Shown here in pieces: positions 35,551 through 46,604 of a DNA stretch of 64,000 nt (its first letter is position 1; the number at the start of each line of letters is the position of its first letter). Made by a program: the position numbers and the translations under genes. The notes under the pieces were generated by a model. That model had not been told where the DNA came from, did no database searches, and saw only the letters and a program-made list of their open reading frames with translations. This DNA is from Oxytricha trifallax (lineage: Eukaryota; Ciliophora; Spirotrichea; Sporadotrichida; Oxytrichidae), in NCBI GenBank assembly GCA_000711775.1, contig ARYC01002630.1, forward strand, positions 1-64,000. Reading direction: 5' to 3'.

Positions 35551-36835
35551 TTGCTAAAGTATAATTGATTTGGGGAAATTAAAAAATAAAAATCTTTCAG
35601 TATTTCTGATTAATCTTAACTGCCACTAATTTCACATGGCTCTAATCATAAATTGATTCAATCAACTTTTAATTTTATAGTGAATGTTCATTACGCATTG
35701 AACAGTTTTAATTACTTTTTTTTCCAAATAAATTAATTAATTATGTAAAAATTATACATTATACATTGTACAGCTTTGATTTTTTAGGTTTTTTAATTGT
35801 ACATTAAGTGTGCAAGATAAATGTTTATTAATATGCATAAATTTATTATTTACGCAAATATGGACTGTGTCATAGAATCACTCTTTTTATGCAGCCGTTT
35901 GTTTTTTAAGCTTTATCAAGGACTCCTCTATCACATGAGTATCTTCAGCTACTATCTGCTCATACTTCATTAACTCTGCATCCACCTAATCTTCTATTCC
36001 CTTCTTAAAGTACATTGCCAGCTAGGCCTCGTTGAATGGAAACTTCTTGTCATCCTATATCATCTCCTTACTGAATTCGACCATCATTATCCTGGTCTCA
36101 AATGACTTCTTGCCTATATCATTCATCTTGTCAAAAGGCAACTGCCTCGATATCTCTGTGATCTATCTCTACTAAAATTTAATTATGGGCTACATGTGCT
36201 TGAGATTAACTGGATACCCATCCCTGGCTTAGTTTTTATATCTTTTTTCTTAGAGATTAAATTACTTAAGAATAAATCTTGCCGACATCATCAGTTTTAA
36301 TATCGAGGATATAGAAGTGGCGCTCGTTTGTTCTTTAATCGTCTGTTTGAAAAGTCTTAGAATTCATCAAGTGATCGTGATTAGTTTTAAAATTAAGAGA
36401 TACGAGACATTAAATGTAGTATTACTCTCCACCATATAGATTATTATTCCATTTGTATTTATTATAATTGCAAATTAATAAACATTTATCTTGCACATTT
36501 AATGTACAATTAAAAAACTAAAAAAATCAAAACTGTAGAATGTAAAATTGTACAATTATTTGTTACGCCCTAATATTTTTAAAATAAAAAAAAAAGATCA
36601 GAACTGTTTCAATGTAAAATGTATAATTTTGTCATAATTAATTAATTTAATTTAAAAAAAATTAATTAAATTTGTACAATGTATAATGTACATTAAGTAT
36701 AAAATTAAAAGCTGATTGAATCAATTTATGATTATAGCCATGGGAAATTAGTGGCAGTTAAGATTAATCAGAAATACAGTAAGATTTTCATTTTTGAATT
36801 TCCCCAAATCAATTATTTTTAGCAATAATACTGTA
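35551..36835. mobile_element. F1 foldback element, large form (1285 bp), enclosing a gene 3' end
   Basis: The ends are TTGCTAAAGTATAATTGATT and the inverse, flanked by TA (35549-35550 and 36836-36837). Subterminal GATTTGGGGAAATT and AACTGCCACTAATT are shared with the copy at 49654-51159. The arms are about 300 bp. They include several small repeats built around TACATTATACATTGTACA, which are more diverged between the arms than the outer 130 bp. The loop (about 35870-36430) holds minus-strand coding sequence with a genuine TGA stop. Confidence 0.85.
35878..36420 (-). CDS. 3'-terminal coding block(s) of an unidentified gene, ending in TGA
   Basis: The minus strand reads NFKTNHDHLMNSKTFQ and RHFYILDIKTDDVGKIYSQ (36395-36270). 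After a change of frame near 36245 it reads NQARDGYPVNLKHM, then a charged helical stretch through LPFDKMNDIGKKSFETRIMM, FNEAQLAMYFKKGIED and KLKKQTAAQKE to TGA at 35880-35878. TAG codons read as Gln are frequent. The frame change suggests a small IES or intron near 36240, though no clean pointer was found. The final block of about 120 residues has no recognised domain and looks like coiled coil. It may continue the gene seen at 40.8-41.4 and 37.1 kb. Confidence 0.6.
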
Positions 36836-37039
36836 AATTTTGATATATCCAAGCAATGTTCAGAATAAAATATTGGCCAAAAAAAATAATAAGATATTAT
36901 AGATATATTTTTTGGAGTTATGATAGAAAAAATATTAATAAGATTGTGGTTTGTTTGGAATCAAATTATACTGTTTTAAAGATTTGTATTAAAATAAATA
37001 TAGAAATAACATTTTTAAAACATTTATCAAAAAAGCTAT

Positions 37040-37195
37040 TGTTTTGATAGATACTTTTTCCCCATTCTTCCTTCCTGATATCCCCGAACCCGCCTATACC
37101 TCAGTACCCTGAAATCTCTCAATTTATATGAAATAATTTCCCCAAAAATTTCATTCATATTCTTGCGTGACATTTCGACTTCAAGACCCTTTTAA
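37040..37195 (-). CDS. Coding block (probable MDS), unidentified
   Basis: About 48 residues are open on the minus strand. They include GLEVEMSRKNMNEIFGEIIS and the very basic LRDFRVLRYRRVRGYQEG. Base composition is clearly richer in GC than the flanks. The block lies on the same strand between the block pairs at 40.8-41.4 kb and 35.9-36.4 kb, so it may be the middle of one gene. Edges are approximate. Confidence 0.45.
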
Positions 37196-37199
37196 ATTA

Positions 37200-38785
37200 A
37201 TAAATTAACTTTAATTTTCATTTCTTTTCTATTTTCTTTCTTTATTCTGACGATATTTTTAAATGTTATAATAAGTTTCATTAAATCCGCAAACATTTAA
37301 TAGCATAATCTCCATTTAATAAAAATTTATGTCAGTTTTATTAGCTTATCCTACTTATTTAAGTTAAATAAATTTTTAGTACTCTAAATAAATAATAGTT
37401 TCATGAATGTAAGATTTCAATTAGGATTTCGATTGAAACCATGAAAATTTATTATTTATATACGAGTTGCTTTAATTTTATTTATGGGGGGGGGGCTAGG
37501 TTAGAATACAAAATTGCAAGATCAACTATTTACAGATTAAAGCTTGATCAATTTTCATCAATCAAACTTGTAAGAATATATAATGATTCAATTAAATGTA
37601 TATTTTTGTACCTTACCATTTTTAAAAATTTTATCGTGAATGTGTATATTTTTAAGCAATAGTTACTTTCAAAAGGAGCAATGTTGTTCATTTTTAAGAG
37701 AAGTCCCCTAGTTATTTTTAATTATTATTTTTATTATAAATAGTCAATAATAAATTAATTTAATAGAATCTATATATTTAATTAAGTTTAAGCAAGATTA
37801 TTTTCAGTTGTCTTTTATTATTTTAAAAAATAATATTGATAAAATATTAAACAATAGCGATAAGAAAATCCAAATCAATGCAGTTGCCTAGATAATTAAA
37901 TGTAAATTAAAAATATTGCTTTTAAATAAAATTATTATATTATATTATATATTCAATATTACAATGTAAAATCAATAACGCAAAACTTTATTAGTAACAT
38001 CATATTAGTTTGATTAGTTTGGATAATGTTTTTGGAGAAGTTAGTGTTTCTTTTTTATTTACTTAATTTTTTATTGTTAGATTAATTTTCATTTTAATTT
38101 AAATAGTTGAAATTTAATATTTTTTTATTTTTATATCTTTATTAAAATATATCTAGTGTATAATATTTAGATATTAAAATTGTCATAATATTTTTTGCTC
38201 GTTTATTAACTAAATCATGTAAAGTTTCATAGTGAAATATTCTTATTTTTATTTTATGGGCCTGCTTAAAAAGTTTTAGGGTTTTTAAAATGAGTTTTAA
38301 TCTTTTAGTTTAATTTTATTCCTATAAATAATTTCAGCATACCGCAGAAATATGATAATTTCTCTAATAATTAGAGATTGATGCTACTAATAATAAATAC
38401 TTCAAAATAAGATATAAATACGGATTGTACAATCTCTATTTTATAATATGAAATATATATATATATATAGATTATTTTGATTATTATAATGTATGATTAA
38501 TATTTAATTAAATATTTTTTTATTTTAGATTAAATAATACTAAATATGTTTTAGTTTGTGAATTGCTTAAGAATTGAGAAGAAATTCATTCATTTATTTT
38601 ATTTTATTCAATTTTTTTTTACAATAAATAATTCTATGAGCACTAAAATTTTCTTATTTTAAAATTTTAGTTTTCAAAAATATATGATCAATATCAAAAT
38701 TGATTTTAAAAATATCTTTTACTATCCTTCAATCTCAGAAGTAAAAAAGTGCTCTAAACTATTTTAAGTTTATTCACTCAAACTA
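37200..38785. other. AT-rich spacer
   Basis: The stretch is strongly AT-rich. A run of nine or so G at 37485-37493 stands out, but no inverted partner was found. An open frame at 37441-37662 has IES-like composition and was not accepted as a gene. Confidence 0.45.
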
Positions 38786-39103
38786 CAAAACCCCTTAATT
38801 AAATATTTTAATGGATTGAGTTTCAGGATAAAGTCGGGGTCTTAATGGGGTTAGTAAAGAATAGACCAATTATTTATAATTTAAAAAAATGGAATTTAGC
38901 GAAATGCCAAGGTCTATTATTGCTTAGCTATTGTTTAATAAGTAGTTTGAGATAGATATAGGTTTCAATTTATCAGTTAAGTTAAGTCTTACACTCACTC
39001 ATCTTAGTTAAAATGCATATAAAGCATCATCTAAATATTTTCAAAATGCAAAATAAGGAAACTCAAAAACTTGTACTGTCAAGATAAAACCCAGTTCTTG
39101 ATA

Positions 39104-39507
39104 TTGTAAAAATAAATACGAAATTAGAAAATAAAATTTAATTATATAAAATAGTAACTCAAAATATTGGCAATTAAAGTTGGTCATTTAAAGAATCCTC
39201 GGTTAATAAGAGGGAGATTTTAAATTAGCTGGACTCTATTATTGGGGTAATTTTTAACATCATCCGTGTACTAGATAACTTTCTTTAATTAAGAGTCATT
39301 ATTTTATAGCCTCCCTTTCAATGTTGAGTAAACTCGCTCAAGGGATAAGTTAAATAGTACCGCCGATTGTAAAATCCTGAAAATTTTGGATTCTATATTG
39401 AATGAGCTCTAGAGAGTTAAAATTAGCCAACTTTAACTGCCATGATTTTGATTTAAAATTTATTTATTTGAAATAAATTTCTCAATTTCCAATGTATTTC
39501 TACTATA
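39104..39507. mobile_element. F1 foldback element, compact form (404 bp)
   Basis: The ends are TTGTAAAAATAAATACG on the left and TGTATTTCTACTA on the right, with subterminal GGCAATTAAAGTTGG and CCAACTTTAACTGCC. The internal AAATTAGCTGGACT block is shared with the copies at 53771 and 55348. This copy is more worn than those. No coding sequence is inside. Confidence 0.65.
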
Positions 39508-39689
39508 GTATTAAAGATAGCAGTAGGAGATAAAAATACAGAAGCGATATGAATTGATCAATTAAAAAGCAAGCAATAACTCTTTAGCATTTTCCTAGAA
39601 TGAGTTATGTATATTTCTGTCTTAAATACAATTAAATATTGATATTAGCAGTTGCATTAGGAATTAATCATATATATGCCGTCCAAAAA

Positions 39690-40440
39690 GCAACGCTCAT
39701 AGCTTAATTGTTAATATAAATATAAGGTTTATCCTTTCAGCTATCCATTTAAGAATTATCAGTTCCAAAATTAATTTGCTAACGAATACATGGTTCAAAG
39801 AGAGGCTCAAGGAAGAGATTGCATGAAAGCAATAACTTGTTTTTAAAAATAGTTTTATTTTAAGCTATGGTTTCATCGCACTAAGGTAAATAAATTTGAA
39901 ATAACTAAATAGACTACCTTTATCATTAATAATACCCAGAGGATTTTAATATTACACTTTCGTTTAATATGATAAAAAATATTAAGGATTTGCACGAACA
40001 TATATAAGTTTAAAAAATATTCGAAATTTGTAAATGATTGCTAAAGCTTTGTCCTTTAAAAATTGTAGTTATCAATATAAATATAGGCTTAAGATAAGAG
40101 ATTGGAACTATAGCTAGAGTTTTTGGTATTTTAGAATATTTTCGAATTATAGAGGATCATTGACTCTTTTATAGGGATTTATGGGAGTTTGCAGCTGTAT
40201 TAAAAATCAATATGGGTGAGATGTTTTACTTTTGCTCTCAAGCATTAAGAATAATAATTAATTTAGCTTTAAAACTAACAAAGTAGGAAGATTTAAGTGA
40301 AGCGATTTGAAATTTATTGAAGATGATAATCTTTAGGATCCCTTCATTATCGTCGTATTATTAAATGACATACTTGGACCACTAAAGAGAACAATAATCA
40401 ATAGATTAAACAAAGAAATTCTAATAAAATTCGTCTGATA
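39690..40440 (+). pseudogene. TBE 57-kDa kinase fragment, decayed
   Basis: Plus-strand remains of the kinase domain begin at the YKVYPFSY block (39722) and pass FANEYMVQREAQ-like sequence (39775). A catalytic-loop region around 39950-40010 is degraded. Stops and indels are frequent. Only similarity to the intact copy at 12547-13995 makes it recognisable. Confidence 0.6.
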
Positions 40441-40829
40441 AGAGTAAACAAATATTTTTAAATAAATAAATATTGTATAAAACTTGAGTTTTCTACAAAC
40501 CCCAATAAGACCAGTCTATACCCTGAAATTCAAATCATTAAAACATCTATTTAAAGGGTTTAGGGGTTTGACTGTCATAGTAATCTTTTTCTTTTAAGAA
40601 AGGACAAATTAATAAATAAATAATGAAATATATATTATTTGTTTTTATTATATTTATTTAAATTTCAAAAAATGATGTAATATAAATTAATAACTTTTTA
40701 TTAATTAAATAAGAATTATATACCAAATAATACTATTCCAAATAAAATTAAATTGAAATTATTGAAGAATAAATAAAATTCAACTGATAAACTATAAATT
40801 TTTTCCATATAATATGACAAAAGAAAATT

Positions 40830-41132
40830 TTTTATTTTCTACTCCTTTGTTTCTTTTTCCCAATCTTTGGGCTCTATAGTAAAAATGTAATCCCCTTCGA
40901 TATACCATGATCTATTTGATACAACTTTGATCTTACTTTAAAACATAAAAAGTAATATTGTATTTTTTATTGCTTTTACTTTCAATTTTCTCTTTTTAAG
41001 GGACAATATCGATAAAAAAATCTTCTGCTTTATAAAAATCTTCGAAGAATGGCTTCATTTTTTTTAGATTTTCAATTTTTTCGATAGCTTTCTTTTCCTT
41101 CTCAATTGCCTTCTAGACTTCAATAGCTTTTA
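40830..41132 (-). CDS. Coding blocks 2 and 3 of an unidentified gene
   Basis: Minus strand. The first part (41132-40976) reads KAIEVQKAIEKEKKAIEKIE, then MKPFFEDFYKAEDFFIDIVP and QKEKIES. It is followed by a 43-bp IES and a part reading KIKVVSNRSWYIEGDYIFT and IEPKDWEKETKEQ. The pointer AAAGTAA occurs at both edges (40976-40982 and 40933-40939), and removing one copy plus the spacer keeps the frame. The first part is a strongly charged coiled coil. The 3' edge near 40830 is uncertain because the frame stays open into AT-rich DNA. Confidence 0.65.
40940..40982. other. 43-bp IES with pointer AAAGTAA
   Basis: This is a very short internal eliminated segment: 36 bp plus one 7-bp pointer copy. 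In gene orientation, GAAAGTAA before it and AAAGTAAGATC after it share AAAGTAA, and joining them gives an uninterrupted frame (IESKIKVVSN). The alternative of an intron (GTAAAAGC to TTTAAAG) breaks the frame, which favours the IES reading. Confidence 0.6.
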
Positions 41133-41222
41133 ATAAATATATCTTATAAGTTACAATTATTATTATTTAAAGCTTATTGGAAATGCAATATTAATTACTC
41201 CAATTTATAATTTTAGCTTTTA
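41133..41222. other. 90-bp IES with pointer TAAAAGCTA
   Basis: In gene orientation the pointer TAAAAGCTA occurs at 41222-41214 and again at 41132-41124. Removing one copy and the 81 bp between gives an in-frame join (SPEELKAIEVQKAIEK). The spacer is AT-rich and contains a stop when read through. Confidence 0.7.
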
Positions 41223-41420
41223 GTTCTTCGGGTGAAAGTATCAAGGTAACCTTTTAATTATCTTTATCTTCAATTTTAACAAGAGAAGGAGATAGGTCTT
41301 CAACAATTAGATTTTATTAAATGGGTTGGGATGGAGAAGATGAAGGACCGTTAATATCCAGTAACGGCTCTATGTCCGATTGAGATCTCTGACTTTAATC
41401 AACATTTTGAGATTCAGGTT
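41214..41420 (-). CDS. Coding block 1 of an unidentified gene
   Basis: Minus strand, about 66 residues: ESQNVDQSQRSQSDIEPLL, a Ser/Pro-rich stretch, then IVEDLSPSLVKIEDKDNQ and KVTLILSPEELKA, which joins to the next block through pointer TAAAAGCTA. A TGA lies just upstream in the same frame, so the 5' edge is near 41415 and earlier blocks must lie elsewhere. It is a low-complexity, acidic region without a recognised domain. Confidence 0.65.
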
Positions 41421-41424
41421 GTCA

Positions 41425-43190
41425 AAAAATAAATAACTTGGTTTAAATTTATTTCTTTAATATTTGATCCGCCCTAAGAATAAATAGAATATACTTGTTT
41501 AAATCATTAAAATTATTAAATGTTACTTTAGTAAGCATATTAAAATTTTTCAAAAGATTTATTAGAAATTTATAAATCATAAATCATGAATAAAATTTGA
41601 AAGAGTTATTATTTAAGGATAAGTAAAAAAGATCTAAAGAAATGAATATCTTTCATAAATGCTAAAAATCAAAAATAGCATAAAGTAATTAATAAACGTA
41701 ATGTATTTACAATAATTTAAATTGGAATTAAAATGGAAAAAAAAATAAATAATGATGGAAGCAGAACCTCCTTTATCAATTACAATTTATCATTGAAAAC
41801 CATTAAATTAAGTATTTCATTTCAATTTAAATGATTGTTAGAGTTCTATTTTAATGTTAATTAATCATTATATCCAATAAATTTCAAGAAAATTATATTT
41901 ATTTACAAACTTATGTTTTTTCAAATTGCGTTGGTAGATTTCCTTAAATATAAACAGAATAACATTCAACCTTCCATTAAATATTTTAAGATAATTTTTT
42001 CCAACATTTATTACTAGTGGGCGAAATGACAATTGAAAAAGGAAATCAATAATAAAAAAGTATCAGGATACGTAATTATTACACAGTATGTATTAAGTAA
42101 TTTCAAATAAAAAAATATCCCTAATTTATTTCTTTTATACTATCACAAATATAATCTGTAATAAATTACAGGCAGTTTAAATTAATTTCTAATTTTTGTT
42201 TTTTTCTAATTGTTTCTATTTTATCAATAATTTAATGCCCTTTTGATATTACGTTAGACGCTTTGTGAAAATTTAATTTAATTAAATATAATTTAATTAG
42301 AAAATAATAATTTTTATGTTTATAAATATTAGAATTATTTTCCAACTCCAATTTTGAATATATTCTTTATAAAATAATTTATGTTGACCTAATGGATTAT
42401 CTTAGACTGTAACAGGGATGGGAAGAGTAGTATTTACTAAAATGGGGAGGATTAAGTTTTGTTGGCTTATAGCTTGTTAGCTTGACATAGATTAACGATA
42501 ATATTTTGGTATATATCTAGGTAGATATTAGAAGAATTAATTATAGTATTGCAGAAATATCAATTATTACAATTATTCATTTCAATAGTAATAATAATAT
42601 TTCAATCACTTTTTTGGAAAATAATTTCAAGATAAAATTATGATTTATCATTAAATATTGGAGAAATAATTTTTTTTTGTAATTCTAAGTTAAAAAATTT
42701 AAGTAAGTTATTAAAAAAAAATATGATAAAATAAAGCTATTATTTTCTTTTAATAAATGATATACTGGAAATTTATATTATCAAATCATAAAGAATAATA
42801 GCAATTTTTTAAATAATTATCAAATTTATAATTCTATCTCCAATAAAGAAAGTAATTTTTTATTTTATTCCCATGAAAAGCCTTAATTTATTACTATACA
42901 GTAGGTAAAATAAAATAAATTAAAAATATTAAATGCCTAATCTCATGACGTCAATCATTAAAATGTGTTTAATCATGAATATAAATTTAGTGCCAATATT
43001 AAATATAAATATTTATAATTTTTATTTTTTTGTAATTTATAAACAAATATTCTTCGTAATTATGTTTTATGAAATTGTTATATCTTCTTGTTTTATTATA
43101 TTATTTTTATTTAAAATAAATCTTATTATATCTAATATATTATGTATATTGAGAATTAAATATTAAAAATGAAATATTAATCAAACCATA
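41425..43190. other. AT-rich spacer
   Basis: No coding block was recognised. An AT-only frame at 42933-43166 has no protein-like composition and was rejected. Confidence 0.45.
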
Positions 43191-43192
43191 AT

Positions 43193-43356
43193 TCATTCTT
43201 CCTTTTTATCACCTTCTTTCTTTTCTTCTGGTTTGATTTCAACTTTGACATTTTAGCTCTCTAAGGCTTTCAAGATTGAGTCAACTGAGGTTTTAATTTC
43301 ATTGTTAGTTGTTTAAAGGGTTTTAATTGAGGTTTCTTAGTTTTTAATGATTTAAT
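43193..43356 (-). CDS. Cation channel gene, last block (coiled-coil C-terminus, TGA)
   Basis: Minus strand: IIKNQETSIKTLQTTNNEIK, then TSVDSILKALESQNVKVE and a Lys/Glu-rich end, with TGA at 43195-43193. It joins to the previous block by pointer ATTAAATCAT (43356-43347). The heptad-like pattern predicts a coiled coil, as is common at the C-termini of ciliate TRP-like channels where it may drive assembly. This is the 3' end of the gene. Confidence 0.75.
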
Positions 43357-43845
43357 TTAGTTAGTAATGAAATTAATTATACTATTAACTAGTAATTTCA
43401 AAATAAAGATAAAGATTAAATTTGGGTAAAAAATTAATATAAATTAGTGATTAATTAAGTATCAAGATTTAAAGATAATAGCATCATGTATTTACAATAC
43501 ATTGCTAATATAACTTAATTGTATGCTTATTTTAAAATATAAAAGAAGCAAATATCTTTATTTAAAATCATAGAGCAGTTCTATATAAATTTAAACAACT
43601 ATTCTATATAACTCCAACAAATGTATATATAATATAATATTTCTTATCTTATTAAATTTAAAACACTTTCATTTTAATCATTTTGTTTTAAACTTTATAG
43701 ATTATGCTTTCGATATGCAAATCAAATAACTTTTGTTTCTTATCATGAGAAATAAAAATAGTAAAAACATCCATAAATTAAATCTATCATATTTTATTAT
43801 GAATGTTAATTTTTAGAATATAAAAAAATATTTAGATGATTTAAT
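43357..43845. other. 489-bp IES with pointer ATTAAATCAT
   Basis: The 10-bp pointer is found at 43845-43836 and 43356-43347 in gene orientation. Joining gives LQTIIKNQDQIIKNQETSI in one frame. The spacer is AT-rich with no gene. Confidence 0.7.
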
Positions 43846-43990
43846 CTTGATTCTTAATTATGGTCTGTAGATCTTTAACAGTCAACTCGACAGTTTAAAC
43901 ATGATGTAAGATTTCTTCCTCTGCATGAATACTCTTAGTATGAGTCTTGTAAATTGTCTTTTTAATGTCTTTCACAAATCCTTGCCATTA
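43836..43990 (-). CDS. Cation channel gene, cytoplasmic block after S6
   Basis: Minus strand: QWQGFVKDIKKTIYKTH, TKSIHAEEEILHHVQ, then VELTVKDLQTIIKNQDQII, which runs into the 10-bp pointer. The WQGFVKDIK string is a conserved feature of the C-terminal cytoplasmic part of ciliate TRP/polycystin-type channels, as I know that family. The upstream junction probably uses TTATA, which keeps the frame but is too short to be sure of. Confidence 0.7.
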
Positions 43991-44189
43991 TAAAACTCAA
44001 GAAAAATTAATGATTTTGTAATTATTTTTTAATGGTTAAAATATAGGAAAATAATCAGTAATTAATAATTCCTAATTTTCTTTTTAAATAGAAAATGATA
44101 ATAATATGGAATTTTTGCTTCAAATTGTTAATTTTAGAATAAGTAATATGAGAGTATAATTTAACTAATATATAATGAAACAGTTATTT

Positions 44190-44395
44190 GTTATGATTCT
44201 TAATTATCATCAATTTCATCTTATACAGGCCTTCTATAAATTATGTAGTCCGGGAAGTATTTTTAATTTTTAAATTCAACATCACTGAAGTAAGACTCTC
44301 TTTCTTTAATCAGTTGTGCTTTGATTCTAAAGGATTCTGCAACCATCTTTTGCATTCATAAAATGAATGCAATATATTTCTAAGGTAAAAAATTA
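44190..44395 (-). CDS. Cation channel gene, post-S6 block
   Basis: Minus strand: MVAESFRIKAQLIKERESYF, then SDVEFKNQKYFPDYIIYRRP and an acidic tail DEIDDNQES. This is the typical stretch that follows the S6 helix in ciliate cation channels (a KERE...FPDYIIYRRP pattern) and leads into the WQGF block. Edges are approximate. Confidence 0.7.
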
Positions 44396-45039
44396 ATATA
44401 TTATAAGTGATAATAATTAAGTAAAAAAAAAGTTGGTAGAAGTTTCCTCCCCAATAAAGAGTATCTAGAGTTATTTATGAACTTAATATAAATAAAAATT
44501 GAGTATAAACATTCAATAAATAATATAAATACTTTTTATATATTATTTTGGAGTTTTAAAATAAATTAATGCCTTATTAAATGCTTAATATTATGTCATA
44601 AAGATTGTTTTCTACAAATTGAATTGAAAACTTATAGAGTCTTAAAATTGAATATCTTGATATAGGGTCAAAATATAAACAGGTAGGATACACTCTAAAA
44701 AGAAATTTATCATTTTTTGTCTTTAAGCTATCCTCTATAATATTATTGATAATTTGGAGTAATATGTAAATATAACAGTTAATATTGGAGGAAATCTTGA
44801 ACTTTTAATCATTAGTTTAAGTCTATTATAAAATTCAAATAAATAAATTATCAACTTGGAAATAAATTAGTTTCTTATATAATTTGAATATATTACAATA
44901 AACTGAAAAAGATATGATTTTATTTTTGGCTCATTATAAAGAAAAATGTAATTTTTCATTCCCTAACTATAAATATGCAGCATTTTTATCGATTTATTAA
45001 TCTAAATAAAATGACTTTATTTAGATTTTATTTGTGATT

Positions 45040-45240
45040 ACCTTCTCATATGACTCTGATATAACTGCAATGATAAAATTAAGAAGGATAATATTCAAAA
45101 ACAGGACAGCAGATATCCAAACTATCCAAGCAAAGATAATGTGTGTATCTTCTAATTCGTAGAAGTTGTCGATCTAGAAGTCTCCGGTAGATGCTCTAAA
45201 AGCCATAATGAAGTATCCAAAGTAATTGAAAATATTTTAT
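45040..45240 (-). CDS. Cation channel gene, pore and S6 block
   Basis: Minus strand: YFGYFIMAFRASTGDFQIDN, FYELEDTHIIFAWIVWIS, then AVLFLNIILLNFIIAVISES and YEKV. The first part resembles a pore loop (AFRASTGDF). The second is the S6 helix with the classic LNFIIAVISESYEKV ending of TRP/polycystin channels. This block gives the family assignment. Confidence 0.85.
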
Positions 45241-45759
45241 TAAAAGACAATACTATAATTTTAGCTTGGGAGGGGAGATATGTTTTTAAACCAGCAAAAG
45301 TTTATTTATAAATACAATGAAAAATTACATATAAATATAATATATAACTTTATGACTCATTTATTTAAGGGAATGATCTCAAATACTATAGAAGGTCTAA
45401 AAGATTATAATATCATGAATTTAAATAAATAATAAAGAATAAATAAAGTATGACTATAATTCTCCTAAAAATAAACAAAAATGATTTCATAAAGTTTAAT
45501 TTAAAGGCAGATAAATAAATATCAAATTATATTAGAAAAAAAATTAAAAATTTAAAGTTCTCTTTGATTGTAAAAACCAATAGCATGTTCTTTATGCTCA
45601 AAAGAACATTAAATAATGAAGTGTTTTTTAAAAAATTAATATGAAAAATAATGGCAAGAGACATTCTTCCTCAACCATTAGCTTTATTTATTAAAAGATC
45701 AAATAATATAAAAAAGAAAATACTCGTTAGTGTTTCAATTTTTATTAGTATAATATTTT

Positions 45760-45930
45760 TTATGCCTTTTAAGTAATTGATTCCATCATATTCGACATTC
45801 TCATCACTTGTCTTGATTTTGAGTAGTGTAAATATCAATCCATAAACAATCAGCACAAAGCCATAGAGCATAATGAAGTATCTAAGATCCATGAACACTG
45901 CTTTCAACATGCTCACTTATTGTTTAAATA
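45760..45930 (-). CDS. Cation channel gene, S5 block
   Basis: Minus strand: MSMLKAVFMDLRYFIMLYGF, then VLIVYGLIFTLLKIKTSDEN and VEYDGI. The DLRYFIMLYGFVLIVYG string is an S4-S5 linker and S5 helix of a TRP-like channel. Open frame continues to 45671, but that part is AT-rich and probably IES. Confidence 0.75.
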
Positions 45931-46144
45931 TATGTTACTAGGAATGTGTTAAATTATTCAATGATTATTAATTATTAGGACATAAATTATATTGTTTAAA
46001 TTACTCATTGTCTGATTTATATCAAAATATTAAAATTAAAAATAGTTAGTATTTTTAATATTTTCATACATTAGATATAAAAAGGAAAATAAAGAATATA
46101 TTTTTTTTGCTATTTATTTAATTAATCTCTCGCATTTCCCAGAA

Positions 46145-46245
46145 TTATAAATATTTAAGTATTAATAACTAAAGCCCTAAAAGACCCTCAAGATTTCACA
46201 AAGCTTTACGAATACTAAAATGAGCATAAAACTGTGCATAATGAC
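46145..46245 (-). CDS. Cation channel gene, S4 block
   Basis: Minus strand: SFMLILVFVKLCEILRVFQ followed by GFSYQYL. The KLCEILRVFQGFSY string fits the S3-S4 region of ciliate channels, where an Arg sits in a hydrophobic helix followed by F-x-G-F-S. It lies between the S2-S3 and S5 blocks in the right order. Confidence 0.6.
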
Positions 46246-46264
46246 AATTCTAAAATCAAGTCTT

Positions 46265-46480
46265 AATATATTAAAGTAAGAATATAATAAGTTAATTCCA
46301 TTATAAGCCATATCTTGAATATCTTAATGACTATTACGAAATAGAGAAGAGCTAGTAATTGGTCAATTACGTTCCAGAGATCATCAATGTATTCCACAAA
46401 GCCTATTAGAAATATAAATAAATATAAGTATATTCTTTTCATCATAAGCAATTCATAGTACTCTTGTAATAGCAAATATC
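46265..46480 (-). CDS. Cation channel gene, S2-S3 block
   Basis: Minus strand: LLQEYYELLMMKRIYLYLFI, then FLIGFVEYIDDLWNVIDQLL and ALLYFVIVIK. The EYIDDLWNVID string marks the loop and start of S3 in this family (a polar x-x-WN-x-x-D pattern), with a hydrophobic S2 before it. Residues after about 46310 are AT-rich and may be IES. Confidence 0.65.
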
Positions 46481-46604
46481 CTACACATGTTATTGTAGAT
46501 TACAATTTAAATCTTAAATATTCTTAAATATAAATATACATTAAAAATAATTAAATGATTAAGTGAAATTTATATATCAATAGCTTAAGCACAAATTGTT
46601 ATAT

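Larger units (their letters stand above)
38786..40570. mobile_element. TBE remnant with an F1 insertion
   Basis: The left end CAAAACCCCTTAATTAAA (38786) keeps one C4A4 unit and the ACTTTATCC-like block. The right end (40488-40570) carries AAACCCCAATAAGACC and closes with GGGTTTAGGGGTTTG. At 38885-39000 a decayed transposase N-terminus can be seen (GGTCTATTATTG matches GGGTCTATTTATG). From 39690 to 40440 the plus strand shows decayed kinase-gene sequence, starting with AAGGTTTATCCTTTCAGCTA. The 22-kDa gene is deleted, and an F1 element sits at 39104-39507. Confidence 0.7.

Noticed and set aside
37441..37662. 73-residue ORF containing a G run
   Set aside because: It has IES-like composition (Ile, Tyr, Asn, Lys, Phe dominate), is interrupted by poly-G and has no similarity to other blocks.
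40933..40982. Intron (GTAAAAGC to TTTAAAG)
   Set aside because: Splicing there breaks the frame, while removal as an IES through AAAGTAA keeps it.
42933..43166. 77-residue hydrophobic ORF
   Set aside because: The AT-only sequence gives Ile/Phe/Asn-rich frames by chance. It lies on the strand opposite to the channel gene, with no motif.
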